Source: Cannabis sativa
Lineage: Eukaryota; Streptophyta; Magnoliopsida; Rosales; Cannabaceae
Direction: 5' to 3'
Length of the DNA: 64,000 bases
Assembly (NCBI RefSeq): GCF_029168945.1
Contig: NC_083604.1
Span: 63,690,211 to 63,754,210 of the forward strand
The notes beneath the pieces are model-generated. The model did not search any database. It was not told where the DNA came from and saw only the letters and a list, made by a program, of their open reading frames with translations. The translations under genes were made by a program, and so were the position numbers. This document shows positions 33,969-46,745 of this stretch, in pieces. Numbering within the stretch: the first letter of the stretch is position 1; each line of letters opens with the position of its first letter.

Positions 33969-36900
33969 ACTGGCCTCAGAGCCATGGTAATTGATTTACT
34001 TGCAAGAAAATTGGACTTTAAAACGATTGTTTGTATGTTTTTGGATGGTATCATGTTGTATTGAGTGTTATTTGATGATTGATTGATGTTTGTAAATTTT
34101 CATGAAAAATAATTGCGATTCTGTTTCTGACATTATTTTTATTGGATAGTATGGAAAAAAATTAAGCAAGTTAGCCTTTTACATAACTCAATTTCGATTT
34201 TATTTGAATTAGTTATGAATTTTTGAAGATTTGAAAAAATCGGAGCTGTGCTGAAATTTTCATGCGATCGCGAAAACTGTCCGTACAGCTCACAATTTTT
34301 TCGTTTTTCTTCGATTTTTCATGCTTTTTCATGGAATTAACTTCCGATTTTTTGTGTAGTTCTATATTTATACTATTACTATTCCTAATTCAATTCTAAT
34401 TATCATTTTGAATTAATTTAATAATTTTTAAATTTAATTCAAGATATTAGTGTAATTTGAATTTGAATAGAATTAGTATCTATCTTCTTGTTTTATCTAT
34501 CTTATTTTAAAATTTGATTATATCTTATCTTATTTTAAATTTAAAATAAGATAATTATAATCATGTAATTTTTAAATGATATAAGATATTTTGCTAATTT
34601 TTTAAATTTTGTTATTTTATTTATTTAAATTACATTTAAAATTTGAAAAAGATATTTATTTATCTTTTCTAATTTTTTATTTAATTTTTATTTATAAAAT
34701 AACATTTAAAATTTAAAAGTAGTTAGCAAATTTTTTTTTTTGAAATGATATTTAGGTTGGTTGAAACCTAATTTTTCAAAAATTGTAGGTTTAATTTTAA
34801 ATTTAAATATTTAATTAAATTTCAATTTTTTTTTTAATTTTCAAATTTTTTTAAATTTTCGAAAATCTTTTTTTTTTTAATAATTTTTCGAAATTAATTA
34901 TTTAATTTAAAATTAAATAAATCCTACATCCAACTATCCAACTAACCTTGTTGCAGGAGTATGTGTTTTAACTTGTGTGTAAGTTTTAAAAACCTATTAT
35001 TACTTGATTGCAAATAGCCATGGTTACTTTTTGCCAGATCTAATGATCTGATGGCTCCCTTGGTCAAGATAATAATTTGTAACAGGTATATTTAGAATCT
35101 TCTTTCATCTGTGTATGACCTAGCAACATGATAGGACCAATCCAAAGTCTGCTTATGTGTTTAATTTTATTATAGATGCATATAGGTTGTTGTTGCTAAA
35201 ATAAATTATCATAGTTCTTGATAGAATTTATTTAGGCCCATTTAGTTATTGGGCTTATTCAATTAATAACAGTTGTTCTTATTAAGGTTAAATTCCTCTC
35301 TTTTGGGCCTTGTGTGAGAGTTGGGAGCCATAGAAGTGGGTACGACATACTGAACCCAGCACCCCCTCACATGAACCACCCCAATTGTGAAGGCCCATTT
35401 GCCTGATTTGAACAACTGTACTAGGTTAATTACACTAGTTTAACCTAATAAAATTGATTAGCAACATAATTAATTTTATTTATTTTGAAATTAATTTAAG
35501 AAAATTATAGTTTAAAGAATTCTTTATTCTAAGCTAAACTATATGTATTTTCTTGTATTTAATTAAATATAGAATTATAACCATCTAGATTCTTTCTGGA
35601 GCTTAATTTAAATTTTTCATTAAATATTCCTATTTAAGTTGATATTTAGTTATCTACAACTAACCAACTTAAATCTGAATATCTTTTGAATTTCAAATTT
35701 CAAAATTAAGTTGAGAAATTTTAGGCATTGGTTATTAAGATTCTTTAGATATTTTTTAAGTTAATATCTTTTCAAATATTAACTTAAAATGGATTATTGA
35801 ATTAAGTGGTTACAACTTAATTTTTGATATTTAATTAAATTTAAATTTGAAAAATATTTAAGTTCTATATTTTTTCTAATACAACTTAAATAGATATTTT
35901 TTTCAAATTTTGTGGAAAAGATACTTAGTCAAATAAGATATTTTCTAGATAGTTATTTCTAGACTACTTATTATTTCTAATATTCAATAGGAAAATATTA
36001 TACATTGTGAAATTAATTATTTAAATAATTAATTTTGGTACAATTTATTTTTTCCTAGTATTAAACTAGAGATTAATAATTAAGCCTTCTCTACACTTAA
36101 TTATTTATTTCTTGAATTTAATACATTTAATTAATTTGAAAATTAAATATCTAAGTTGATTTTCATCATGATACTTAAATATTTCTTTTTCATGACACTT
36201 AATTAAATAGAAAATTATTTTTAGTTGAAATTTATTTTTTCAACTAAATTTAAATAATTTTCAAAATATATTTTTTCTTTATTTTATTAATCAAATTTCG
36301 AAATTGCATTTCTTAAATGCTGGAATTTCGAATTTTATTTGAAAAATAAGATTAAGTTGTAAATTAATTATTTATTTTAATTAATTCTTAGATCAACTTA
36401 AATCAATGATTTTTTCATTTATTGATTAATTTAAAATAATTTGAATTAAAGTATATTGTTAGAAATTGAATTAATTAGTCAAAGAAAAATCTAGATAGAT
36501 GATATTTTTGCTTGAAGTATTTTTCTAGTGTATTTAATTAAATAGAAAATTAATATTTAAGTTGATTTTCATCATCATACTTAAATATTTGAAATTTTTC
36601 TTATATATTTAATCAAATAGGAAAATTATATTTTTTGTTGTAAATTAATTTTATTAATTAATTTTGGGCCAACATTAAATTAGAATAATTTTTTCAGGAT
36701 TTATTTTTTATTTTAACATGCATTTTTCGAAAATTGTATTCTTAAATACTTTAATTTTTCGAAATGCAATATATATTTATAGAAAATAAAATTTGAGTTG
36801 TAAATTAATTTAAATTAATTTTGTAACAACTTAAATTGAACATTTTTCTAAATATTTATTGGAAATTATTACTAAGATGGAAATAATTCATGTTATTTTC

Positions 36901-39900
36901 ATATCCATCTAAGTAAAATTTATAAATATTAAATTAAAATTTATATTTAGAATTTTTCATTCTAAATTGGAAATTTTAATTAAATAAATATATATTTAAA
37001 ATAAATAGAATAAATAAAGAGAATCAAAGAAAATACAACTCTCTTTAAATAATGAGCTTTATTATTAAGATATTCGATGTCCATTGTGGGTTTTACACCG
37101 CGTTTGTTTTAGTGAGTAATCCTCCCTAATGGAGGAACGTTCATTAGCAATTTCGCACCGTTTAACCTCGCATGATAAGTAGTTTGTAAGTGTTTTGTAT
37201 GGTATGGATCACCCTAATGGTGGCGACCATACTTGACTTGCAAATTATGAAACAATGGTGGAAGCTCATAAGATAGAATTGCCTTGACTCTCGCCTAAAC
37301 GGGACAACGCTGAATTCCAATCTTGATCGAATAAAAGGTTGCTAGAATATTTAACATTTTAGACGAGCTGACAACTCTATTCAATGAATGGTAGCTTTGA
37401 CTCTCGCCTAAACGGGACAGTGATATCAGTTTGTTGAAAACTTTGGAAATTATTTAGGATTGTAAGTTTTAGTATTTTCACTTGTCATTCCTACTTGCTA
37501 TATGTTTATAATTTCTGAATTGTGTATGAATTTATATTGAACCATGTTATTTTCTGTTATTAAGTTGTAGTTTAATTTCGAATCTTCATTGTTGGTCTAA
37601 CTTGGCTTGTTTATCTAATGAGATAAATCCCTAGTGGATTTTCACCATTAGACATACATAATAGTGTTAGATCTCGAAAGATAAATATTGTATATGCGAC
37701 ATCTAGCTGTTCATCAATTGATGACACCTTAGACTAGTATTTTTACGATATGAAACAAGAAGATTGTATAAATAAGATTACTTTGACTTTCGCTAATCGA
37801 ATCATCGTTGGATTCTTATTTTAAACGAAATTATCCTAATTCCTCTTAGCTTATTCATTTCGAACTAGCTCAATAATATATCATTGGAAGAATGGTCTAT
37901 AAATCATTTCATGTCATTATATTTTCTCTTAAGAAATTAAATGACGCATATGATTATAATCCCGAAATTCTATTCCCAATTGATATAAATCCTCAATCTT
38001 AGAAATTTCCTACTTGTATGGGCAAATCTGACTTAGAGTTTGTATTAGTAGTGCTGGTCCAAGATAGAATTACTCATTATATTTGGTATAAATTTAAGTC
38101 TTTGACTTTAATTTTAGATTCCAAATAGAAATTTTCTTATATTTCTAATTCCAGAATACAATACAGTTACACTTTCTCAAGTGTTTAATATCCATCTTCT
38201 ATTAATGGATTAAAACTGTATGGAATATGAGTTAGGTATTCTGTGACCAGGATCCACTTGCAGTATTCTAAGAACTCTTTGATGTAACTAAACCTATGTC
38301 ATCAATAGACACTACCACATTTTTTTAATTTATGGCATTTGTATCTTGTTCATAGTGGATTTGACAAGATCAATCTCTGCAAAGAGTTGAAAAGCCTATA
38401 TCCACTGAAAGTAGTTCATCTCATTCGCAGATGGATGTACATTCAGGGGTGGATATGAGTTTTTCGTTGTATTCTTAAAACGATAACTCTAGATTATACC
38501 TTTTACCAAGAAATTTGAAATGTTTAAAAATTTCATTAATTTCTAGCAATGGTTAAAACCATTAAGGTAAGTGGTTAAAGATCTTGTGAACTGATAGGGG
38601 TGGAGAAATAGTTAGTAGATATGCAATTCAAAGATCATTAAATTGATTTTTGAATTATATCCAAAACTTACCTCCCCAGAAATTTCAAGTTGCATATTGA
38701 TGATTAGTTACTAGTCGTTACCTAATTCCTTCTATGGTAATACAATTTCAGAATGATGTAATGGTTGTATACTTAATGTAAATCATTACTAATGGATGAC
38801 CTAATCAAAATCTTAAGAAAAGCTAGAACTGTTAACCATGGTTTGTTAGCTATTCTAAGTGATTAGGGGTGGACTATCCCATTGTCAATAGATAAGAAAG
38901 TGTTTGTTCAAACAAATACTACTTTTCTAAGATAATGACTAAGTCTGAAAACAAGTAGCAAATAAAGGAGATATTTTTCTTGATTCCAAAAGTGTTCTAT
39001 CATCTTATATAACATATGATGATCCCACTGCCTCTGTTGTCTTGTCACAACTGAAGAGATCAATACCATTTAGTTTTCTTCGACATAATTCACGGTACCT
39101 TGTCGTAGTGGGAGAGTTTCTAGGAATTCACCTTCTCATGACTTGGGAGACACTAGTGATTAATATCCATTGTGAGTTTAAACAAATAATGGATTGTCAA
39201 GATAAGAAACTAAGAAGAAAGCCAATAGAATTATGGTTTAATCCATTCACATGGAGTAACCTAAAGTTTTCTATTACAAGGACATAAAAGGAAATTTTAG
39301 TTAATAAGTCTATTCTATGGACTTAACAAACTTCCTGTTCCTAGTATTATAGGTTTGAGTTTATCTAAACCTATGGCTTGTGGTATACCTGGTAATTGCT
39401 TACTCTAATGCAAGCAACTTACTTTAGTAAGATGCTGAAGCATTTTCTTTCTAATGGCAATCTATAGAAGCTTCACAACTTCTTAGGCATAGATTTTATT
39501 TATCTAAGGAAAAGTCTCAACTATTCCAGAAAAGATAAAGCCATGAAAGAATTTCTTATATCAACAGTGAGAGGTCTTAGATATGCTTTTGCATGCCTTA
39601 GACCAGACACCTGCTGTTGAGTGGGAGTAATGAGTAGGTATCAGATTAATCCAGGAGAAGAACATTGGAAGACAATCAAGTAAATCTTAAGATAAAGAAG
39701 AGGAACTATATGTTAGTCTATAAGGGTGTGTTTAAAACTCTTAGACTACACCATATCAGATTTCGAAATTTGCCTTTGTGCTAGTAAATCTTTCTAATAA
39801 TATGGTGGTTACTCTGGGGGTGGAATAGTGATTTTGGAGAAGTGTAAAAACCTATCTGAAGTCTCTAGGTCTACCAGAGAGAGACTGAATGTTAAAGCTG

Positions 39901-40238
39901 CAGGAAAGGTACTTATTCAGTCTAAGGAAAGTTCTATACATTTTTCGCATCATTCCAAATTGCCTTAAACTACTAGTGTTAATTTTCTGATTAACAAAAA
40001 GTAGTTGCCAAAGATATAGAATCCAGTATCCCAAGAGAGTAGACATATAGAGAGGAATTTCACATTATCAATGATTTTGTGATTAAAGGAAGAGTAATGG
40101 TGGAGAAAAGGTTGTGTTTAATTCAACCTTTCAGATCCTATTACGAGGAGTTTACTACTACTACACTTGATTTGTATATCAAGGTGTTGAGATTATTTGA
40201 AATGCACTTTTTGTTTTATATTAGTGCAAGTGGCAGTT
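33969..40238 (+). other. Element 2 noncoding interior
   Basis: It opens with the primer site and then very AT-rich sequence (34300-37000) homologous to 42600-45270 in element 1. A structured leader block follows at 37070-37440. Where element 1 has gag, this copy has unrelated noncoding sequence from about 37560. The 3' part carries several GGGGTGGA motifs (38446, 38597, 38876, 39817) shared in style with element 1. The short frames here are not convincing genes. Confidence 0.75.
37070..37440 (+). ncRNA. Conserved structured leader block, element 2 copy
   Basis: This block is strongly conserved with 45290-45660 in element 1, while the flanks are much more diverged. It contains CCTCC-CTAAT-GGAGG (37121-37135) and a second hairpin, GTATGGT...CACC-CTAAT-GGTG...ACCATAC (37197-37232). 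CTCGCCTAAACGGGAC occurs twice (37290 and 37403). A role in packaging, dimerisation or translation is inference. Confidence 0.5.
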
Positions 40239-42134
40239 TGTTGGGTTTTATGCCCTAAATAAAACCCATTTCAATATAATCAGATTTATTTATTAATATA
40301 GATCAGAAATAACATTTAATGTTGCATGGTTCACATGATTTATTTCATGATTATATGTACATAATGTATAAATTCATCTGAAACCCTTTTCACATACTTG
40401 ATCCTGTTTATTGTGTCGTCAACACATTGGAAAGTAAACATGACTATGTGAATAAAGTTTCCTAGATTTATCAGACATAGGGTTTTACTGATATGATAAT
40501 CTACAACAGAGTTTACTTGCATTTGGAGAAGTGCTATGTTCTTTCCAGAGCATTGGTTAAAGTAAAGCTCAGGTTGGATGCATGGAGTATGCATCGGAAG
40601 GGACCGATATTGAACTTTGACTTAGATTTAATTAAACTTACCGTAAAATCTATTCAAGTCAATATCGCCAAGTTGATCCTAGATCAAATGTTCTTAATCC
40701 TGTTATGATTAGGCTCAATCTTGAAAGGCTATTCGTGTTCTTTGATTTGTTAGTTAAGCCTACTTTTAGGTCAGGGTGATACGTACATTTTGGGAACACG
40801 GTAGTGCAATTGAGTGGGAGCGCTAACATAAACATGGAATCTATAGCTTCTATCTGGCGAATAGTAAGCAAAGGATGATCTCCTTCGAGCTTGACCAAAC
40901 GAAAATAAATGGTGGAGTACTCATTTCACATAAGCTGAAATATCATTTATACGGGGTCAAGTGTTTTAAGGATAAAATACATTGTAGGGTGTTACGGTAA
41001 TCTAATCCCTTTACAGTGTAGATCATTCATATAGAGGATCAGTGATCAAATTAGGATTATAACAATGGATAACTAATGATGTGTCTATATGGTGGAACAT
41101 ATAGAGCATTCTATAAACTGAGAGTGCAATTCTAAGTTCTATGCGTGGATTCAACGAAGAATTAATAAGTTAGTGAATTTTAGTGCTAAATTCTTGATCT
41201 ACTTATTGGAAGCTCGGTTATATAGACCCATGGTCCCCCCACTAGTTGAGATAATATTGCTTGTAAGACTCATGTAATTGGTTTTGATTAATCAATTATA
41301 ATTCTCAAATTAGACTATGTTTATTTGTGAATTTTTCACTAAGTAAGGGCGAAATTGTAAAGAAAGAGTTTTAGTGGCATATTTGTTAATTATGATACTT
41401 TGTATGGTTCAATTAATAAATATGATAAATGACAATATTATTTAATAATTATTTATAGTTATTAAATAGTTAGAATTGGCATTTAAATGGTTGAATTATA
41501 AAATTGGCGTTTTTGAGAAAATCAGATGCAGAAAAGATAAAACTACAAAATTGCAAAAAGTGAGGCCCAAATCCACTATGTAGGGCCGGCCACTTTTGTA
41601 GGGTTTTTCCCTATGATATTTTCATTATTTTAATGCCAAATAATTCAAACCTAACCCTAGTGGAATGCTATAAATAGATAGTGAAGGCTTCAGGAAAATT
41701 ACACTTAAATTTTCTATTTTTCCTTCAGAGAAAAACCTGAGCCTTTCTCTCTCCCTATCTTTAGCTGCCACTTCTTCTTTCTCTTCCCTCTTGAATTTCG
41801 AAATTCTTAGTGTATGAGTAGTGCCCACACACAGCAAGTGATACCTCAATCATAGTGAGGAAGATCGTGAAGAAAGACTTTCAACAAGAAGGAGTTTCAG
41901 CATCAAAGATTCAGAGAAAGAGATCCAGGTTCAGATATTGATAATGCTCTGCTACAGAAAGGAATCAAGGGCTAGATATCTGAACGGAAGGAGTCATTAT
42001 ATTTCGCTGCACCCAATGTAAGGTTTCCTAAACTTTATATGTGTTTAATTTATCGTTTTAGAAAGTTCATATTTAGGGTGTTAATAAACATACTTGTGAG
42101 TAGATCTAAGATCCTGGTAAAATAAATTCCAATA
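40239..42134 (+). repeat. Element 2 3' LTR
   Basis: This 1896-bp copy of 32071-33968 has scattered substitutions. The preceding polypurine tract AAGTGGCAGTT is mutated relative to AAGTGGGAGTT in element 1. Its TATA box is at 41669-41676. Confidence 0.92.
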
Positions 42135-42389
42135 GGTAATTGATTTGCTTGCAAGAAATTTGGACTTTAAAACGATTATTTGTTATTTGGATGGTTTCAT
42201 GTTGTATTGAGTGTTATATGATGATTGATTGATGTTTCTGAATTTTCGTGAAAAATAACTGAAATTTTGTTTCTGGAATTATTTTATTGGATAGTATGGA
42301 AAAAATTAAGCAAGTTACCTTTTTACAGAACTCAATTTCGATTTAATTTGAATTAGTTATGATTTTTTGAAGATTCGAAAAAAGATAAG

Positions 42390-42600
42390 GATGCTGAACA
42401 TCACCCACGCGAGCGTGGACAGCATGAATTCAGACAAGCAACGACCGAGCTTGCTGTCTGAATCCCCCCATGCGCGCGCGAAACCTTGTCTGAAATCCCC
42501 CTACGCGCGCAGGAATGCTGCATGTTCCCCATTCCGCCGAGTTTTCTCGGCCAGCATCCCTGTGAGCGCGCGCGGACGGTATGCGCATACCGTCCGTACA
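42390..42600. repeat. GC-rich, CpG-rich hairpin island
   Basis: A sharp island in AT-rich DNA contains CCACG-CGAG-CGTGG (42405-42418). A 12-bp stem with one bulge follows (42429-42441 with 42451-42462), then GCCGAG-TTTT-CTCGGC (42536-42551). A perfect 24-bp palindrome spans 42573-42596. Several GCGCGCG runs lie between. No coding function is supported. Confidence 0.8.
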
Positions 42601-45289
42601 ACTCACAATTTTTTCGTTTTTCTTCGTTTTCTCATGCTTTTTCATGGATTTAAGTTCCAATTTTTTGTGTAGTTTTGTATTTATATATTTACTACTCCTA
42701 ATTCAATTCTAATTATCATAATTAATTTATTTAATATTTTTTTTATTTTAATTAATGATATTAGTGTAATTTGAATTTAAAATTAGTAAATATCTATCTT
42801 TTTGCTTAATTATCTATCTTATTTTTAAATTTGATTATATCTTATCTTATTTTTAAATTTAAGGTCAGATATTAATTTTTTTTTAAAATTAAATTTTTTT
42901 AAATAATTTGACCTTATTTAAATTTAAAATAAGATAACTATAATCATGTAATTTTAAATAGATGTAAGATATTTTGCTAACTTTTAAATTTTGTTATTTT
43001 TATTTAAATTAAATTTAAAATCTGAAAAAAGATATTTAATTTATCTTTTTAATTTTTTATTTAATTTTTATTTATAAAATAACATTTAATTTTTAAAAGT
43101 GGTTAGCAAATTTTTGAAATGATATTTAGGTTAGTTGAAACCTAATTTTTCAAAATTGTAGGTTTAATTTTAAATATTTTTTTTTTAATTTCGAAATTAA
43201 ATTAATTTTATTATATTTTTATTTTTCGAAAAATAAATTAATATTATTATTTTATTTATTTATTTATTTAATTATTTTCGAAATTTAATTATTTAAAATT
43301 AAATAAATCCTACTTCAAACTATCCAGCTAACCTTGTTGCAGGAGTATGTGGTTTTAGCTTGTGTGTAAGTTTTGAAAACCTATTATTACTTGATTGCAA
43401 ATAGTCATGGTTAACTTGTTGACGGATCCAATGATCTGATTTTAACTCATGGCTCCCTTGGTCAAGTTAATAATTTGTAACAGGTAAATTTTACGATCTT
43501 CTTTCATCTGTGTATGACCTAGCAACATGATAGGATCCATCCAAAAGTGTACCTGTGTGAGCCTATATGTTTATTTTATTATATAGATGCATATAGGTTG
43601 TTGCTAAATAAAATGTCACACCATGATAGATTTTATTTAGGTCCATTTAGTTATTGGACCTATTCAATTAATGACAGTTATTTATTTTAAGGTTAAATTC
43701 CTCTCTTTTGGGCCTTGTGTGAGAGTTGGGAGCCATAGAAGTGGGTACTACATACTGAACCCAACACCCCCTCACATGAACTACCCCAATTGTGAAGGCT
43801 CATTTGCCTGATTTAAATAACTGTACTAGGTTAATTATATTAGTTTGACCTAATAAAATTGAATTAGCAACATAATTAACTTTTAAAATATATGAAAATT
43901 TATTTTCATTTTAATATTTTAAAGTTAATTTTAAGAAAAACACCTTTAGTTTTAGATATTATTTCTAGACAAAACTATTTGTATTTTTCTTGTATTTAAT
44001 TAAATAAAGAATTTTAACTAACTAGATTCTTTCTGGAGCTTATTTAATTAAATATTCATATTTAAGTTATAAATTAGTTGTATCAACTCATTTTTCTTAT
44101 CTAACTTAAATTTGAATATTTTATTTAAATTTTTAAATAAAGTTGAGGAATCCTAGGCATTAGTTATTAAAGATTCTTAAAATATTTTTTTAAAGTTAGT
44201 TTTAAACTTAAAATGGAATATTTTTCAAATTAAGTGGTTACAACTTAATTTTTGATATTTAATTAAATCTAAAATTTGAAATTATTTAAGTTCTAGATTT
44301 TTTCTATACAACTTAAATTAGATATTTTTCAAATTTTTGTTGAAAAGATACTTAGTCAAATAAAGATATTTTCTAGATAGTTATTTCTAGACTACTTATT
44401 ATTATTAATATTTTCATAGGAAAATATTATCCATTGTGAAATTAATTATTTAAATAATTAATTTTGGTACAATTTTATTTAAGTATATTTTTTCTAGTAT
44501 TAAACTAGAAATTAATAATTAAGCCATCTCTACACTTAATTATTTATTTCTTGAATTTAATACATTTCATTAAATTGAAAAATTTAAATATCTAAGTTAT
44601 TTTTTATCATGATACTTAAATATTTATTTTTCATGACACTTAATTAAATAGAAAATTATTTTTAGGTTGAACTTTAATATTTCAACTTAAATTTAAATAA
44701 TTTTCAATATATATTTTTTTTATTAATCAATTTCAAAAATTGCATTTTAATTATGTAATATTTTTGAATTTATCTTGAAAAATAGATTGAGTTGTAAATT
44801 AATTATTTATTTTAATTAATTCTTGGACCAACTTATATCAATGATTTTTTTATTTAATTGATTAATTTAAAATAAATGAATTTAAAATATATATTATTAG
44901 AAATTGAATTAATTAGTCAAAAGAAAATCTAGATAGGTGATACTTTTTTTTGCTTGAAGTATTTTTCTAAGAATTTATTATTTTCGAAATTTGTAAAGTT
45001 TTTATACTTTATTTTTCGAATACAATAAATATATTCTCAAGGAAATTTTTAAGTTGCTAATTAATTTAAATTAATACAACTTAAATTAATTTCCTTAATA
45101 TTTATATTTAAAATTATTACTAAGATGGAAATAATTAATTTTATTTCAATCACCATCTAAGTATAATTTTATAAATATTATATTAAATTCGTATTTTTTT
45201 AGATTTTTTAATTCTAAATTTGATATTTAATGAGTATATTTATTAGAATAATAAAGAAAATACATTTTAAGGAATGAGCTTTATTATTA

Positions 45290-45660
45290 ATAAGATATTC
45301 GATCTCCATTGTTGGTTTTACATCGCGTTTGTTTTAGTGAGTAATCCTCCCTAATGGAGGAACGTTCATTAGCAATTTCGCACTGTTTAATCTCAAAAGA
45401 TAAGTAGTTTGTAAGTGTTTTATATGGTATAGATCACCCTAATGGTGGCGACCATATTTGACTTGCAAATTGCAAAACAATGGTAGTAGCTCATAAGATA
45501 GAATAGCCTTGACTGTCGCCTAAACGGGACAACGCTGGATTCCAATCTTGATCGAATAAAAGGTTGCTAGAATGTTTAACATTTTAGATGAGCTGACAAC
45601 TCTATTCAATAGATGGTAGCTTTGACTCTCGCCTAAACGGGACACTGATATCAATTTGTT
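45290..45660 (+). ncRNA. Conserved structured leader block, element 1 copy
   Basis: This copy is homologous to 37070-37440. It has the same CCTCC-CTAAT-GGAGG hairpin (45346-45360) and the second hairpin, whose outermost pair is A45422-T45457 instead of G-C. That is a compensatory change relative to the other copy. Confidence 0.5.
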
Positions 45661-45823
45661 GAAAAACCTTGGAAATTATTTAGGATTGAATTTTTTTTTA
45701 AGTATTTTCTCATATCATTCCTACTTGCTATGTGCTTATAATTTCTGAATTGATTTTGTGTTAAACCATTATTAATTTCTATTTATTGATTTCTATTATT
45801 TTGTAGTATCCTATATTGTCATA

Positions 45824-46690
45824 ATGAATCTCATGTTATCACTGTTGACTGAAAATAAGCTGAATGGATCTAACTTTCCTAAATGGAATGAGAACATTAA
45901 TATTGCTCTCATAGGAGAAAGTGCCTTGTTTGTTTTAACTGAGCCGTCACCTGAAGTGCTTGGGGATAATGCATCCAAAGCTGTGAAAGAAAAGTATGAG
46001 CGTTGGCAGAAAGCAAATGACAAAGCTCTATACTTTATGCTTTCCAGCATGGTTGACACCCTCAAAACCCGGTTTGCTAAAACCGAGAAGGCTGCTGAAG
46101 TTATGACGAAGTTAAATGAGCTATTCGGTAAGACATCACTTCAGTCACGCTTTGACGCGACTAAGAAGTACATTAATGCACGGATGGAACCTCATCAAAA
46201 CGTGCGTGACCATGTTCTCCTCATGGCAAGTTATTTCCAAGAAGCCCAGGATCATGGTGCTGAAATGGATAGTGCTACTCAAGTAAGCCTTATCTTGAAT
46301 AGCCTGACTCCAGCATTTCTACCATACACATCAAATTATGTCATGAATAAGAAGGAAATAGACTTTCATGAGTTAGTCAATGACCTTCAAACTTATGAAA
46401 ATTTGATTGGAGGACCCAAGAAGAAAGGGAGTGAACCTCACAATCCTGGGAATGGTAATGGGACGGTAAAACCTGAAGCAAATGTTGCCTCTGCTTCGAA
46501 ACCCAAATCGAAGAAGAAGTGGAAGAACACCAAGAAGCGTGCAAAAGCCATGAAACACAAAAAGGCTGCTGCTTCTGGTGATGCTACACTTAAAGGAAAG
46601 TGTTTCTACTGCAATGAGAAAGGTCATTGGAAACCACAATGTCCTAAACTTCTTGCAAAGAAACAAGGTATTTCTATTTATAAACTTTAA
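45824..46690 (+). CDS. gag: Copia-type GAG protein of element 1
   Basis: The open 288-codon frame starts with the first ATG after the leader. It encodes a plant Copia-type GAG: an N-terminal segment with LNGSNFPKWNENI, a helical capsid region (LSSMVDTLKTRF, LFGKTSLQSRFDATKKY, DLQTYENLIGG), a Lys-rich basic stretch at about residues 225-255 (KPKSKKKWKNTKKR), and a CCHC zinc knuckle (CFYCNEKGHWKPQC). GAG forms the cytoplasmic virus-like particle and binds the RNA. The frame has no lesion, which is notable because the adjoining pol is gone. It ends 10 codons after the knuckle. It could still be translated and package non-autonomous RNAs, which is inference. Confidence 0.9.
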   Translation: MNLMLSLLTENKLNGSNFPKWNENINIALIGESALFVLTEPSPEVLGDNASKAVKEKYERWQKANDKALYFMLSSMVDTLKTRFAKTEKAAEVMTKLNELFGKTSLQSRFDATKKYINARMEPHQNVRDHVLLMASYFQEAQDHGAEMDSATQVSLILNSLTPAFLPYTSNYVMNKKEIDFHELVNDLQTYENLIGGPKKKGSEPHNPGNGNGTVKPEANVASASKPKSKKKWKNTKKRAKAMKHKKAAASGDATLKGKCFYCNEKGHWKPQCPKLLAKKQGISIYKL

Positions 46691-46699
46691 GAGTTTTAG

Positions 46700-46745
46700 T
46701 GAATTATTATCCATTTGGATTTATGATTCTGGACTAACTTTGTTT
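46700..46745 (+). pseudogene. Protease active-site scrap of the lost pol
   Basis: In a different frame from gag, the sequence reads SIWIYDSGLT. This resembles the Copia aspartic protease WI(V/I/L)DSG box. Nothing else of pol follows, so the deletion removed pol immediately after this motif. Confidence 0.5.

Larger units (their letters stand above)
32071..42134 (+). mobile_element. Element 2: noncoding LTR retrotransposon nested in element 1
   Basis: Two near-identical LTRs (32071-33968 and 40239-42134) enclose a 6.3-kb interior. GGTAA (32066-32070 and 42135-42139) flanks the element. It shares its LTR start, its TATA region and much of its leader with element 1, but has no gag and no other protein frame. 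It therefore resembles a large retrotransposon derivative (LARD). The 3' LTR end reads CAATA instead of CAACA, a C-to-T change in the terminal CA. Confidence 0.9.
42135..45823 (+). other. Element 1 leader, noncoding
   Basis: After the GGTAA duplication the leader of element 1 resumes. It is AT-rich and largely homologous to element 2, except for a GC-rich island at 42390-42600 that element 2 lacks. The structured block at 45290-45660 precedes gag by about 160 bp. Confidence 0.75.

Noticed and set aside
42367..42672. 101-codon frame across the GC-rich island
   Set aside because: It is open only because the island is GC-rich. It has an Arg/Ser-biased composition and no counterpart in element 2.
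45824..46690. Interpretation as a host zinc-knuckle gene
   Set aside because: Its position between leader and polypurine tract of an LTR element and the adjacent protease scrap show it is retrotransposon gag.
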